A DNA stretch of 12,322 nucleotides from an uncultured Ruminococcus sp. (GTDB taxonomy: Bacteria; Bacillota_A; Clostridia; Oscillospirales; Ruminococcaceae). Below are positions 1 through 7,022 of this stretch, piece after piece. The notes under the pieces were generated by a model that searched no databases, had not been told where the DNA came from, and saw nothing but the letters and a program-made list of their open reading frames with translations. How positions within the stretch are numbered: the stretch's first letter is position 1; every line of letters begins with the position of its first letter. The position numbers were made by a program, and so were the translations under genes. The stretch spans positions 1 to 12,322 of the forward strand of contig CACZPE010000272.1 of assembly GCA_902782875.1 (NCBI GenBank), written 5' to 3'.

Positions 1-33
1 GGAGTCAAAAAGCCGCTGCAGGCCGCGCCTGCC
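1..33. repeat. 33-bp GC-rich intergenic repeat, copy 1
   Basis: This stretch is identical to 102-134. It starts GGAGTCAAAAAGCC and contains a perfect 6-bp hairpin, GCAGGC (18-23) and GCCTGC (27-32), around a CGC triloop. Read on the minus strand, the hairpin is followed six bases later by a run of five T, so it resembles a minus-strand intrinsic terminator or half of a longer dyad. The copy begins at base 1 of the window, so it may extend further or belong to a longer series outside. What it does is unknown. Confidence 0.85.
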
Positions 34-101
34 CGCCCATATCATGTGCATTACAAAATGAAATGGGGTATAAGCAATAATATAAATTATGATGATAATA
101 T

Positions 102-134
102 GGAGTCAAAAAGCCGCTGCAGGCCGCGCCTGCC
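102..134. repeat. 33-bp GC-rich intergenic repeat, copy 2
   Basis: This is an exact second copy of 1-33, offset by 101 bp, with the same GCAGGC/GCCTGC triloop hairpin (119-124 and 128-133). The 68 bp between the copies are AT-rich and unrelated to the repeat, and the flanks differ, so this is a dispersed or spaced element rather than a simple tandem duplication. It ends about 60 bp before the permease gene. I see no convincing sigma-A promoter between it and that gene. Confidence 0.85.
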
Positions 135-195
135 ATTTAAGGACTGTTTAATAATTTCTGTGATATCATAGGATCAACGAAAGGAAGTGGAGCAG

Positions 196-2559
196 TTGTA
201 TCTGACGATACTGAAAAAGGATCTCATGAGAAAAAAGACCATGAATCTTATCATACTGTTGTTTGTGATACTGTCATCGATGTTCTTCGCATCGGGCGTG
301 AACAATATATTCTCGATAGCAACGGGACTGGACCGTTATCTTGATATGGCAGGACTGGGCGATTATATAGCGCTTGTGGGTGAGACTGACGGAACATCAC
401 CTATGGAGGACAGCCTGAGAGGATCAGACAGCGTGACGGGCTGGAGAAAGGAAAGACTGATCACCGTCAATGCGGAAAATGTAAAGGTCAACGGAGCAAA
501 GATGAAAGGTTTTTCAAATACGGGAATGGTGCTCTCACCCGATAAGGATATCTTCCGGTATTTTGACAGCAATAACGAGATAATCGAATCCGTTCCGGAC
601 GGTAAGGTGTATGTGACAAATTCCGTTGCGGTCAGGGCAGGACTTCATGCCGGGGATGAGATAACGATAGAGACAGACGGAGCAAGCCCTTCCTTCGTGT
701 TTGGCGGAGTGTGCAAGGATGCTGCTATGGGCTCGGATATGATGGATAATCCCCGTTTCCTTATAAGTCAAAACACCTTTGATGAAATGATGTCTGATGA
801 TGAGACAAAGATATTCGCCCACTCGATGTATTATATAGACTCGACAGACTACAGCGCGGTCAATAAGCTTATCGCCGATACGGACGCGGTGAGATTCTCG
901 GCTTCACGCGCGGAGCTGAAGACCTCATATATAGTGAATATGCTGATCGCGGGCGTTATAATGGCAGTGAGCATCTGCCTTATCGTGATCGCATTCGTGG
1001 TGCTGAGATTCACGATAGTATTCAGCATAACGGAGGAGTTCCGCGAGATAGGCGTTATGAAGGCCGTGGGACTGAAAAACAGATCCATACGAGCACTCTA
1101 TCTGGTAAAATATCTCGGCCTTTCGGTCATAGGTGCTGCGGTCGGATTTGCGGCGGCATTCCCCTTCGGTGATCTGCTGATGAGCTCGGTGAGCGGGAAT
1201 ATGATAATCAGCAACGATCATGAGATACTGATAAACGCCCTGTGCTGTGCTGCAGTGATACTTATAATACTTCTTTTCTGCTGGAGCTGTACCGCAAGCA
1301 TAAAGAAGCTCTCGCCGATAGATGCAGTGCGCAGCGGCCAGACAGGAGAACGCTTCAGGAAGCACGGCGCGATCGCACTGAGCAGAAGCAGACTGGGAGC
1401 GAATTCATTTCTCTCTCTCAATGATGTGATGAGCTCACCCAAACAGACAGCTCTGCTCACCGCGGTGTTCACTCTGTCCGCTCTGCTGGTAATGATACTT
1501 TCAAATACAGCGGCGACTCTTTCGGGAGACGGACTGATATATCTTCTGGGTGTTACCGAAAGCGACATATACTTTGTGGATTATGAGCCCGTCAGCGAAA
1601 TAATCGGCGGAAAAAAGACAATAGCCGAGGCAAATGAAGATGTGCGCAGAACACTGGAGGAAAACGGTCTGTATGCAACGGTGCATAACGAAGCGAGAAT
1701 ATCCGCACTTCTGAAACACGGTGATGCCACATCCTCTGCTACATTCATGTGGTGTGCCGATACAGATTCGGAGGATTACTACTACAATGAGGGCAGCGCG
1801 CCGAGATACAGCGATGAGATAGCAGTTACATATGATGTGGCAAAGGACCTGGGCGCAGGCATAGGAGATACCGTTGAGGTAAACCTTAACGGCAGCACAG
1901 GGGAATATGTGATAACTGCACTCTATGATTCGTTCAACGGTCTGGGACGGTGCGGAAAATTCCACGAGAGCTTCAGCTTTCCCGAGACATCCGTATCAAC
2001 GCTTATGGCATTTCAGATAGATTTTGATGATGCGCCGAATGATGCCGTGATAAATGAGCGTATCGCTAAAATGAAGGATATTTTCGGATCGGAAACGATA
2101 TACGACAAGGCGGGATTTGTAAATGACTGCACAAAGGCGGCCGATACTGTCACAGGAGTAAAAAATCTCACCCTTATAGTTTCGCTGATAATAATGATAC
2201 TTATCACTGTTCTTATAGAAAGATCATTCATCGCAAAGGAACGCGCGGAGATAGCTCTTCTCAAGGCACTCGGATTCAGGAGCGGATCCGTGATACACAT
2301 ACATATACTGCGGTTTGTGATAATATCGGCCATATCCCTTGCGGCAGCAGCTTTGCTCAGCATACCCGCAACAAAGCTGACGATGGATCCGATATTTGCC
2401 ATGATGGGCGCATCAAGCGGAATGACATACAACATCGATATCAGGGAAACATTTCTGATATTCCCCGCACTCATTTTTGCATCGGTCACTGCAGGAGCAT
2501 TTTTTACATCGCTGTACACGAAGACCGTAAAAGCATCAGATACTGCTGATATAGAATAA
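196..2559 (+). CDS. FtsX/MacB-type ABC transporter permease
   Basis: This gene encodes the membrane subunit of an ABC transporter whose ATPase is the third gene of the operon. The 787-residue protein has two FtsX-like halves. Each has one leading membrane helix, a large extracellular domain, then three helices (about 17-37, 248-275, 305-325, 344-365; then 417-441, 657-674, 705-727, 752-773). Each half carries the cytoplasmic coupling motif typical of FtsX domains, EEFREIGVMKAVG at 280-292 and ERAEIALLKALG at 682-693. I chose TTG at 196 over the in-frame GTG at 187 because AAGGAAG (181-187) overlaps the GTG but sits 8 bp from the TTG, and the resulting start (MYLTILKKDL) looks like that of this family. 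Known relatives act in antimicrobial peptide resistance, lipoprotein handling or peptide export. The substrate here is unknown. Confidence 0.9.
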   Translation: MYLTILKKDLMRKKTMNLIILLFVILSSMFFASGVNNIFSIATGLDRYLDMAGLGDYIALVGETDGTSPMEDSLRGSDSVTGWRKERLITVNAENVKVNGAKMKGFSNTGMVLSPDKDIFRYFDSNNEIIESVPDGKVYVTNSVAVRAGLHAGDEITIETDGASPSFVFGGVCKDAAMGSDMMDNPRFLISQNTFDEMMSDDETKIFAHSMYYIDSTDYSAVNKLIADTDAVRFSASRAELKTSYIVNMLIAGVIMAVSICLIVIAFVVLRFTIVFSITEEFREIGVMKAVGLKNRSIRALYLVKYLGLSVIGAAVGFAAAFPFGDLLMSSVSGNMIISNDHEILINALCCAAVILIILLFCWSCTASIKKLSPIDAVRSGQTGERFRKHGAIALSRSRLGANSFLSLNDVMSSPKQTALLTAVFTLSALLVMILSNTAATLSGDGLIYLLGVTESDIYFVDYEPVSEIIGGKKTIAEANEDVRRTLEENGLYATVHNEARISALLKHGDATSSATFMWCADTDSEDYYYNEGSAPRYSDEIAVTYDVAKDLGAGIGDTVEVNLNGSTGEYVITALYDSFNGLGRCGKFHESFSFPETSVSTLMAFQIDFDDAPNDAVINERIAKMKDIFGSETIYDKAGFVNDCTKAADTVTGVKNLTLIVSLIIMILITVLIERSFIAKERAEIALLKALGFRSGSVIHIHILRFVIISAISLAAAALLSIPATKLTMDPIFAMMGASSGMTYNIDIRETFLIFPALIFASVTAGAFFTSLYTKTVKASDTADIE

Positions 2560-2572
2560 GGAGCAACCTCTA

Positions 2573-3403
2573 ATGAAAAGAAACAACGTTATAATAAACA
2601 GCCTTATAATATTCATCCTCTGCCTTGCCGTTCATACTGCGGAGGTGCTGTTCATCAGAACAGATGAGACTTTCTTTGCAGAGTGCTTTATCAATAAGGT
2701 GTTCGGCATAATCGTACTGTTTGTCACACTCGGGATACTCAGGATGAAATGGCGCGATATCGGCTTTAAGGCTGAGGAATTTGCGGTAAATGTGCTCAAG
2801 GGCTTCGGGATATGTGCGGCAAGCTACGGCGTGGCATTCATTGCAGAATTCATCGTGCTAAATATGCAGGGTGCTCCCGCGCATATGGAATTCTATGTGA
2901 CGGGCTTTTCCCTCACGGGCAGCGTGGTTAAGAATACGGGCATCGGTTTCGTGCTTATGTGCATATTCTTCAACATCATAAACGTATGGATGGAGGAAGG
3001 CCTTTTCAGAGGATTCTACATCACCTATATGTCAGAGCAGCTCACAAAGAAAAAGGCACTTTACATATCTGCTCTGCTTTTCGGTCTGTGGCATATCGTG
3101 ACCCCTGTGAGAAGCCTTATCGACGGCACGATGACAGTCGGCACCTTTGCTGTAATGACTGTGGGATATGTGATACTCTCATTCCTCATGGGCGTGAAGT
3201 GGGGTCTGCTCTTCCAGCATTCGGGCAATATCTGGATAGGCATGGCAGACCATTTCTTCAATAACTGCGTGGTGACAAACCTGCTTCATGTAGTGACAGA
3301 GAACGGCGCGGACGAGATGCAGATAGTACGCGTGATGACAGGCGAGCTGCTGTCGTTCATAGCTGTTGCGGTGTATACAAAGATAAAGGAGAAAAAGGAA
3401 TGA
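2573..3403 (+). CDS. CPBP family intramembrane metalloprotease
   Basis: This is a 276-residue polytopic membrane protein with about seven hydrophobic segments. It has the three CPBP/Abi (CAAX protease-like, Rce1-type) motifs in order: EExxxR at E141-E142...R146, FxxxH at F170...H174, and HxxxN at H227...N231. All predicted metal and catalytic residues are present, so it should be an active membrane-embedded endopeptidase. Bacterial members are linked to bacteriocin self-immunity or maturation and to membrane protein processing. The RBS, AAGGAG, overlaps the stop codon of the permease gene and lies 8 bp from this ATG. Its stop overlaps the start of the ATPase gene by 4 bp (ATGA), so translation is probably coupled. 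The placement between permease and ATPase suggests it works with the transporter; its substrate is not evident. Confidence 0.9.
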   Translation: MKRNNVIINSLIIFILCLAVHTAEVLFIRTDETFFAECFINKVFGIIVLFVTLGILRMKWRDIGFKAEEFAVNVLKGFGICAASYGVAFIAEFIVLNMQGAPAHMEFYVTGFSLTGSVVKNTGIGFVLMCIFFNIINVWMEEGLFRGFYITYMSEQLTKKKALYISALLFGLWHIVTPVRSLIDGTMTVGTFAVMTVGYVILSFLMGVKWGLLFQHSGNIWIGMADHFFNNCVVTNLLHVVTENGADEMQIVRVMTGELLSFIAVAVYTKIKEKKE

Positions 3404-4158
3404 AAGCTGTACTTGAGGTAAAGGATCTTTGCAAGACATATATAGTAAACAAGCGTCAGAACCATGTTCTGTGCAATGTGGGACTGACCGTGAACGAGGG
3501 CGAGATGGTGGCGGTAATGGGGCCGTCGGGCTCGGGAAAATCCACCCTTCTCTATACCGTATCGGGTATGGACAGGATGACCGCGGGGAGTGTGGAATTC
3601 TGCGGTAAGGACATAGGCGCCATGAACGAGAACGAGCTTGCGAAAATGCGCCTTGATGATATGGGATTTATATTCCAGCAGATGTATATGATGAAAAATC
3701 TTACCGTGCTCGACAATATCATACTCCCTGCGGTGAAATCCGACAAGAATAAGGAGAGCAGAAAGGAGACTGCCGAAAGGGGCAGGGCGCTTATGAGAAA
3801 GCTGGGTATCGGTGATATCGCTGACAATGATATCTCCGAGGTATCGGGCGGACAGCTGCAGAGAGCGTGCATATGCCGCAGCCTGATGAATGATCCGAAG
3901 ATGATATTCGGGGATGAGCCCACGGGTGCCCTTAACCGCACAGCATCCGAAGAGGTCATGGATGAGCTTATAAAGCTCAACGATGACGGCACCACGATGA
4001 TGCTCGTCACACATGATGCAAAGGTCGCGGCTAAATGTACAAGGGTGCTTTTTATTGTCGACGGTAATATAAAGGGAGAATACGCTATCGACAGAAAGCT
4101 CCCTCTGCGTGACAGAGAGCGTGATGTCAACAACTGGCTGCTTGAAATGGGCTGGTGA
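3400..4158 (+). CDS. ABC transporter ATP-binding protein (MacB/LolD-like)
   Basis: This is the cytoplasmic ATPase that powers the permease encoded upstream. At 252 residues it has the usual single-domain length. Visible motifs are Walker A GPSGSGKST (41-49), Q-loop glutamine (93), signature VSGGQLQR (148-155), Walker B MIFGDE with catalytic D172/E173, and the switch histidine H205 in LVTH. The D-loop region reads GALN rather than the commoner NLD/ALD, a variant familiar in Firmicute MacB-like ATPases. The start is supported by AAAGGAG (3385-3391) 8 bp upstream and by the 4-bp overlap with the CPBP gene. It is the last gene of the operon. No clear intrinsic terminator follows before the promoter of the next gene. 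Confidence 0.95.
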   Translation: MKAVLEVKDLCKTYIVNKRQNHVLCNVGLTVNEGEMVAVMGPSGSGKSTLLYTVSGMDRMTAGSVEFCGKDIGAMNENELAKMRLDDMGFIFQQMYMMKNLTVLDNIILPAVKSDKNKESRKETAERGRALMRKLGIGDIADNDISEVSGGQLQRACICRSLMNDPKMIFGDEPTGALNRTASEEVMDELIKLNDDGTTMMLVTHDAKVAAKCTRVLFIVDGNIKGEYAIDRKLPLRDRERDVNNWLLEMGW

Positions 4159-4196
4159 TGACTGTCAGATATACATATAATCGTAATACTACAACG

Positions 4197-4226
4197 TTGA
4201 ATTATATAAAAAGGATGTGATAAAAT
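4197..4226 (+). promoter_or_regulatory. Predicted sigma-A promoter for first BspA-like gene
   Basis: The -35 is TTGAAT (4197-4202) and the -10 is TAAAAT (4221-4226), with an 18-bp spacer and a TG one base before the -10 (extended -10). The same TGATAAAAT block recurs in the promoter at 9743-9771 and, with one change, at 6907-6935, which supports the call. The start of transcription would be near 4233. A second perfect TATAAT occurs at 4176-4181 but lacks a good -35. Confidence 0.6.
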
Positions 4227-4236
4227 GGAAATGCTG

Positions 4237-4258
4237 CGGGTTAACGAATATTAACCCG
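4237..4258 (+). promoter_or_regulatory. Hairpin at the 5' end of the predicted leader
   Basis: There is a perfect 8-bp stem, CGGGTTAA (4237-4244) and TTAACCCG (4251-4258), with a 6-base loop. It falls almost at the predicted transcript start and ends 13 bases before the AAGGAG ribosome binding site (4272-4277), so it should not block translation directly. It could protect the 5' end of the mRNA or be a protein-binding dyad. Confidence 0.6.
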
Positions 4259-4283
4259 AAAGAACAGAATGAAGGAGATATTT

Positions 4284-6857
4284 ATGAGATACAACAGGAT
4301 GATGGCGCTGCTTGCGGCGGCTGTGCTTTGTGTAAGTACATCTGCACCTGTCTTTGCCGAGGACGAGGCGGTCCAGACCGAGGCTGCAGGGCAGATGAGC
4401 GAAGAATACGGATCAGATGCCGACGGCAGTACAGAGGATACAGAAGAGTCTGCTGAGTCCGGAGAACAGGATGTACAGGAAACAGCGCAGGAGGATACTG
4501 ACGGAGATGAGGAAATACTGACGGATGAAGAACAGGCTGACGACACGGCTGATACCTCTGAAAGTGAGGATATCGCTGATATAGAGCCTGCTGTGGATAC
4601 CGACATAAGCAGCGGGGAAACATCTGATGCTTCCGAAGAAGCGGCGGCAGAAACAGCGGATATCGCAGAAGATGAGACAATACAGACAGAAGAAACAGAA
4701 AACTCTGCAGGCGACGATGCAGAAAATACAGATGAAAACGACGGTGAAGAGACCGCAGAGGAAGAGCTTGATCTGTACGCCGCCTGGTATACATGGGATT
4801 CTTCAAACGGCGTGCTGACGATCAGAGGTCAGCTTCCCGATACGTATCTTACGGACAGCGTTGTTACACACGGTCTTGCGGATCAGGTGAATATAAACAA
4901 CAGAAAGGTAAAGAAGCTGGTGATAACTCCCGGCACAAAGACAGGAAAAAAAGCAGACTATATGTTCTTCGGCATGAATAATCTTGTTGCGATAGAAGGA
5001 CTGGCAAATCTTGATACCTCAGGAGCGACATCCATGGTGAATATGTTCGGCGGGTGCAGTTCGCTTGTATCACTTGATCTGCGCAGCTTTGACACATCCC
5101 GTGTTTCGGATATGTCGCACATGTTCTCGGGATGTTCATCATTAACTGCGGTCAATGTCTCGGGTTTCAGGACTTCATATGTCAACGATATGAGTGGCAT
5201 GTTCAGAAGCTGCAGTGCCTTGAAGTCCGTTGATCTTTCGCGCTTTGATACCTCGAACGTTACGGATATGAGCCAAATGTTTGAAGAATGCACGTCTCTT
5301 TCAGCTCTTGATCTTTCGCACTTTGACACATCAAATGTATCAGACATGTGCAGTATGTTTGAAGACTGCGGAGCAAAGTATATAAATGTCTCCGGCTTTG
5401 ATACCTCAAACGTTATAAGCATGACGAAAATGTTCAGGAACTGCAGTTCGCTTACCTCTCTTGATCTGTCGGGTTTTGACACCGGCATGACTGGATTTAT
5501 GAGCAGCATGTTCTGCAAATGCAGCTCTCTCACCTCTCTTGATCTTTCAAAGTTTGACACAAGCGGTGTCAGCTATGCTGAATATATGTTCTACGGATGC
5601 ACATCCCTCAGAAAGATATACGTGTCCGAAAAATGGACCACAGAGGGTATATGCGGTGCAAAGGGCGAGAATATGTTCTGTGACTGCAGAGTGCTCACCG
5701 GCGGAAAAGGCACTGTATACAACAGCAGCAGAGTAGGCGGGGAGTATGCACATATAGACGGCGGTGCATCACGTCCGGGATATCTCACTTCAAAGATCAC
5801 TCCGCCTGCAAAGCCCTCATTCACGGTGAATGCAGGCAGCAGAAAGGCAATTGTGCAGTGGAACGGACAGGGCGATGTTTCATACAGGGTATACCGCTAT
5901 GAGAACAACAGATTCAAATTCCTTACCGAAACAAACGGTACAGGCTATACCGACACAGGTCTTGTAAACGGCAGAAAGTACGGCTATCTTGTCAGGGCAT
6001 TCAGCCGCGATGTGGGTTCGGAATATACCACATCCGATATAAAGTATGTCACACCCAATGCAGCAGCACCTGCAAAACCGACATTTACGCTGACCGCATC
6101 CAACGGACAGGTGACTGTGAAGTGGAATGCCGTGAACAGGGCAGACTGCTATAGGGTATACCGCTATGAGAACGGTGCGTATAAATTCCTCAGAGAGACC
6201 GCCGATACGGGCTATACAGATACAGGCCTTACAAACGGCAGAAAATATGGCTATCTTGTCAGGGCTTTCAACGCCGGTACCGGTTCTGCATATACCTCAG
6301 CAGATATAAAGTATGCGCTGCCCACCACGGCAGTGCCTGCAAAGCCGTCGTTCACTGCAGCGTCAGCTACGTCAAAGGCCACCGTAAAATGGAACTCAGT
6401 GAGCGGTGCGACATCCTACAGGGTATACCGTTATGAGAACGGCGCATACAAGCTCCTGAAAGAGACAACAGGCACGGGCTATACCGATACAGGGCTTAAG
6501 AACGGCGTGAAATACGGCTATCTTGTAAGGGCGTTCAGGGGCAATGCAGGATCAGGATATACAAATTCCGATATCAGGTATGCAATACCCGTTGCAAAGC
6601 CGAATGTACGGGTGTATGAAGGTGACCGGAGCGTGACTTTAACATGGTCGATGACAAAAGGTGCATCTACCTACAGGATATACCGCTATGAGAACGGCAC
6701 ATATAAGTTTATCCGGAAGACCGACAGTGCGACCTATGTTGCAAACGGGCTTGAAAACGGAAAGGAATACGGCTTCCTCATAAGGGCGTTCAACAGCAAA
6801 GGCGGTTCGTCCTATACGGCTAATGATGTATGCTACGCAACGCCGGTCAAGCATTAA
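4284..6857 (+). CDS. Secreted BspA-like (DUF285) protein with FN3-like repeats, copy A
   Basis: This is an 857-residue exported protein. It has a signal peptide with probable cleavage after A25 (VFA-ED), then an Asp/Glu/Thr/Ser-rich spacer with almost no aromatic or basic residues (about 26-161). A conserved domain starts at W168, followed by eight DUF285 repeats (243-449), a degenerate segment, and four FN3-like units (508-857) each containing a YRVYRYEN-type strand. Start ATG 4284 was chosen over the in-frame ATG 4269 because AAGGAG (4272-4277) lies inside the longer form and 6 bp from 4284, and 4284 gives a proper signal peptide. DUF285/BspA repeats form leucine-rich-repeat-like solenoids in surface proteins of gut and oral bacteria, often used in adhesion. 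No LPXTG, dockerin, SLH or lipobox is visible, so how it stays at the cell is unclear. It is a paralogue of the gene at 7023. Confidence 0.9.
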   Translation: MRYNRMMALLAAAVLCVSTSAPVFAEDEAVQTEAAGQMSEEYGSDADGSTEDTEESAESGEQDVQETAQEDTDGDEEILTDEEQADDTADTSESEDIADIEPAVDTDISSGETSDASEEAAAETADIAEDETIQTEETENSAGDDAENTDENDGEETAEEELDLYAAWYTWDSSNGVLTIRGQLPDTYLTDSVVTHGLADQVNINNRKVKKLVITPGTKTGKKADYMFFGMNNLVAIEGLANLDTSGATSMVNMFGGCSSLVSLDLRSFDTSRVSDMSHMFSGCSSLTAVNVSGFRTSYVNDMSGMFRSCSALKSVDLSRFDTSNVTDMSQMFEECTSLSALDLSHFDTSNVSDMCSMFEDCGAKYINVSGFDTSNVISMTKMFRNCSSLTSLDLSGFDTGMTGFMSSMFCKCSSLTSLDLSKFDTSGVSYAEYMFYGCTSLRKIYVSEKWTTEGICGAKGENMFCDCRVLTGGKGTVYNSSRVGGEYAHIDGGASRPGYLTSKITPPAKPSFTVNAGSRKAIVQWNGQGDVSYRVYRYENNRFKFLTETNGTGYTDTGLVNGRKYGYLVRAFSRDVGSEYTTSDIKYVTPNAAAPAKPTFTLTASNGQVTVKWNAVNRADCYRVYRYENGAYKFLRETADTGYTDTGLTNGRKYGYLVRAFNAGTGSAYTSADIKYALPTTAVPAKPSFTAASATSKATVKWNSVSGATSYRVYRYENGAYKLLKETTGTGYTDTGLKNGVKYGYLVRAFRGNAGSGYTNSDIRYAIPVAKPNVRVYEGDRSVTLTWSMTKGASTYRIYRYENGTYKFIRKTDSATYVANGLENGKEYGFLIRAFNSKGGSSYTANDVCYATPVKH
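5010..5630 (+). repeat. DUF285 repeat array, 8 units (copy A)
   Basis: Eight units of 26 codons (the fifth has 25) follow the pattern FDTSNVTDMSxMFxxCxSLxxLDLSx. The first six keep DTS or a close form plus the MF..C core; units 7 and 8 are more diverged (FDTGMTGFM, FDTSGVSYA). The positions MF, C and LDLS mark the solenoid turns. A degenerate further unit (about 5631-5700) keeps only MFCDC. Confidence 0.85.
5805..6857 (+). repeat. Four FN3-like repeats (copy A)
   Basis: Units begin near 5805, 6069, 6336 and 6591 and are about 86-89 codons long. Each has a PAKPxF-like opening, a core Trp (QWN/KWN/TWS), YRVYRYEN (YRIYRYEN in the last), a YTDTGL-type turn (replaced in the last) and KYGYLVRAF-like strands, the normal spacing of a fibronectin type III fold. 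The last unit starts directly with VAKP, without the alanine-proline linker of the others. The nucleotide block for RVYRYEN is nearly identical in all units and in copy B. Confidence 0.8.
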
Positions 6858-6868
6858 AATCGCATTAT

Positions 6869-6908
6869 AATCGGGTTATAGTACGTTTATAATCTGATTA
6901 AACCGATT
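6869..6908. repeat. Imperfect inverted repeat after copy A gene
   Basis: AATCGGGTTA (6869-6878) pairs with TTAAACCGATT (6898-6908) with one mismatch. It lies just after the stop codon and just before the promoter of copy B. It has no T-run, so it is only a weak candidate for a transcription terminator. Confidence 0.3.
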
Positions 6909-6935
6909 GATATCATGCTTCTTATATGATAAACT
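6907..6935 (+). promoter_or_regulatory. Predicted sigma-A promoter for copy B gene
   Basis: The -35 is TTGATA (6907-6912), the spacer is 17 bp, and the -10 is TAAACT (6930-6935) with an upstream TG (6927-6928), that is, an extended -10. The same arrangement occurs before the third, broken copy at 9743-9771. The start of transcription is expected near 6942. The left arm of a perfect inverted repeat fills the spacer and the right arm begins at about +1. Confidence 0.7.
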
Positions 6936-6957
6936 TAGACTGTCATATAAGAAGCAT
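6915..6957. promoter_or_regulatory. 15-bp perfect palindrome spanning the copy B promoter
   Basis: The arms 6915-6929 (ATGCTTCTTATATGA) and 6943-6957 are exact reverse complements separated by 13 bases. The 13-base centre opens with the -10 hexamer, so a dimeric regulator bound here would cover both the spacer and the start site. A cognate palindrome with two compensatory changes lies at 9753-9791. It could be an operator, a cruciform or, if read through from upstream, an RNA hairpin or terminator. Confidence 0.75.
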
Positions 6958-6971
6958 TCTTTATGGCATAA

Positions 6972-6988
6972 TCTGATCATGGATCAGA
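6972..6988 (+). promoter_or_regulatory. Small hairpin in the copy B leader
   Basis: TCTGATC (6972-6978) pairs with GATCAGA (6982-6988) around an ATG triloop. It lies in the predicted leader, 18 bases before the AAGGAGG ribosome binding site (7007-7013). Its role is unknown; it may only affect mRNA stability. Confidence 0.4.
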
Positions 6989-7022
6989 ATAAATAAAATC
7001 TGGTACAAGGAGGAGCATGAAA

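Noticed and set aside
1..134. CRISPR array from the two 33-bp repeats
   Set aside because: Only two copies are present, the 68-bp gap is too long and AT-rich for a spacer, and no cas gene is visible.
187..195. GTG 187 as start of the ABC permease
   Set aside because: The RBS-like AAGGAAG overlaps this codon. TTG 196 has proper spacing and gives the family-like N-terminus.
4225..4254. Nine-codon leader peptide frame (MEMLRVNEY) with an AAGGA upstream and its stop in a hairpin
   Set aside because: Its ATG overlaps the best -10 hexamer (4221-4226). A transcript from that promoter would start after the ATG, so the frame would not be on the main mRNA.
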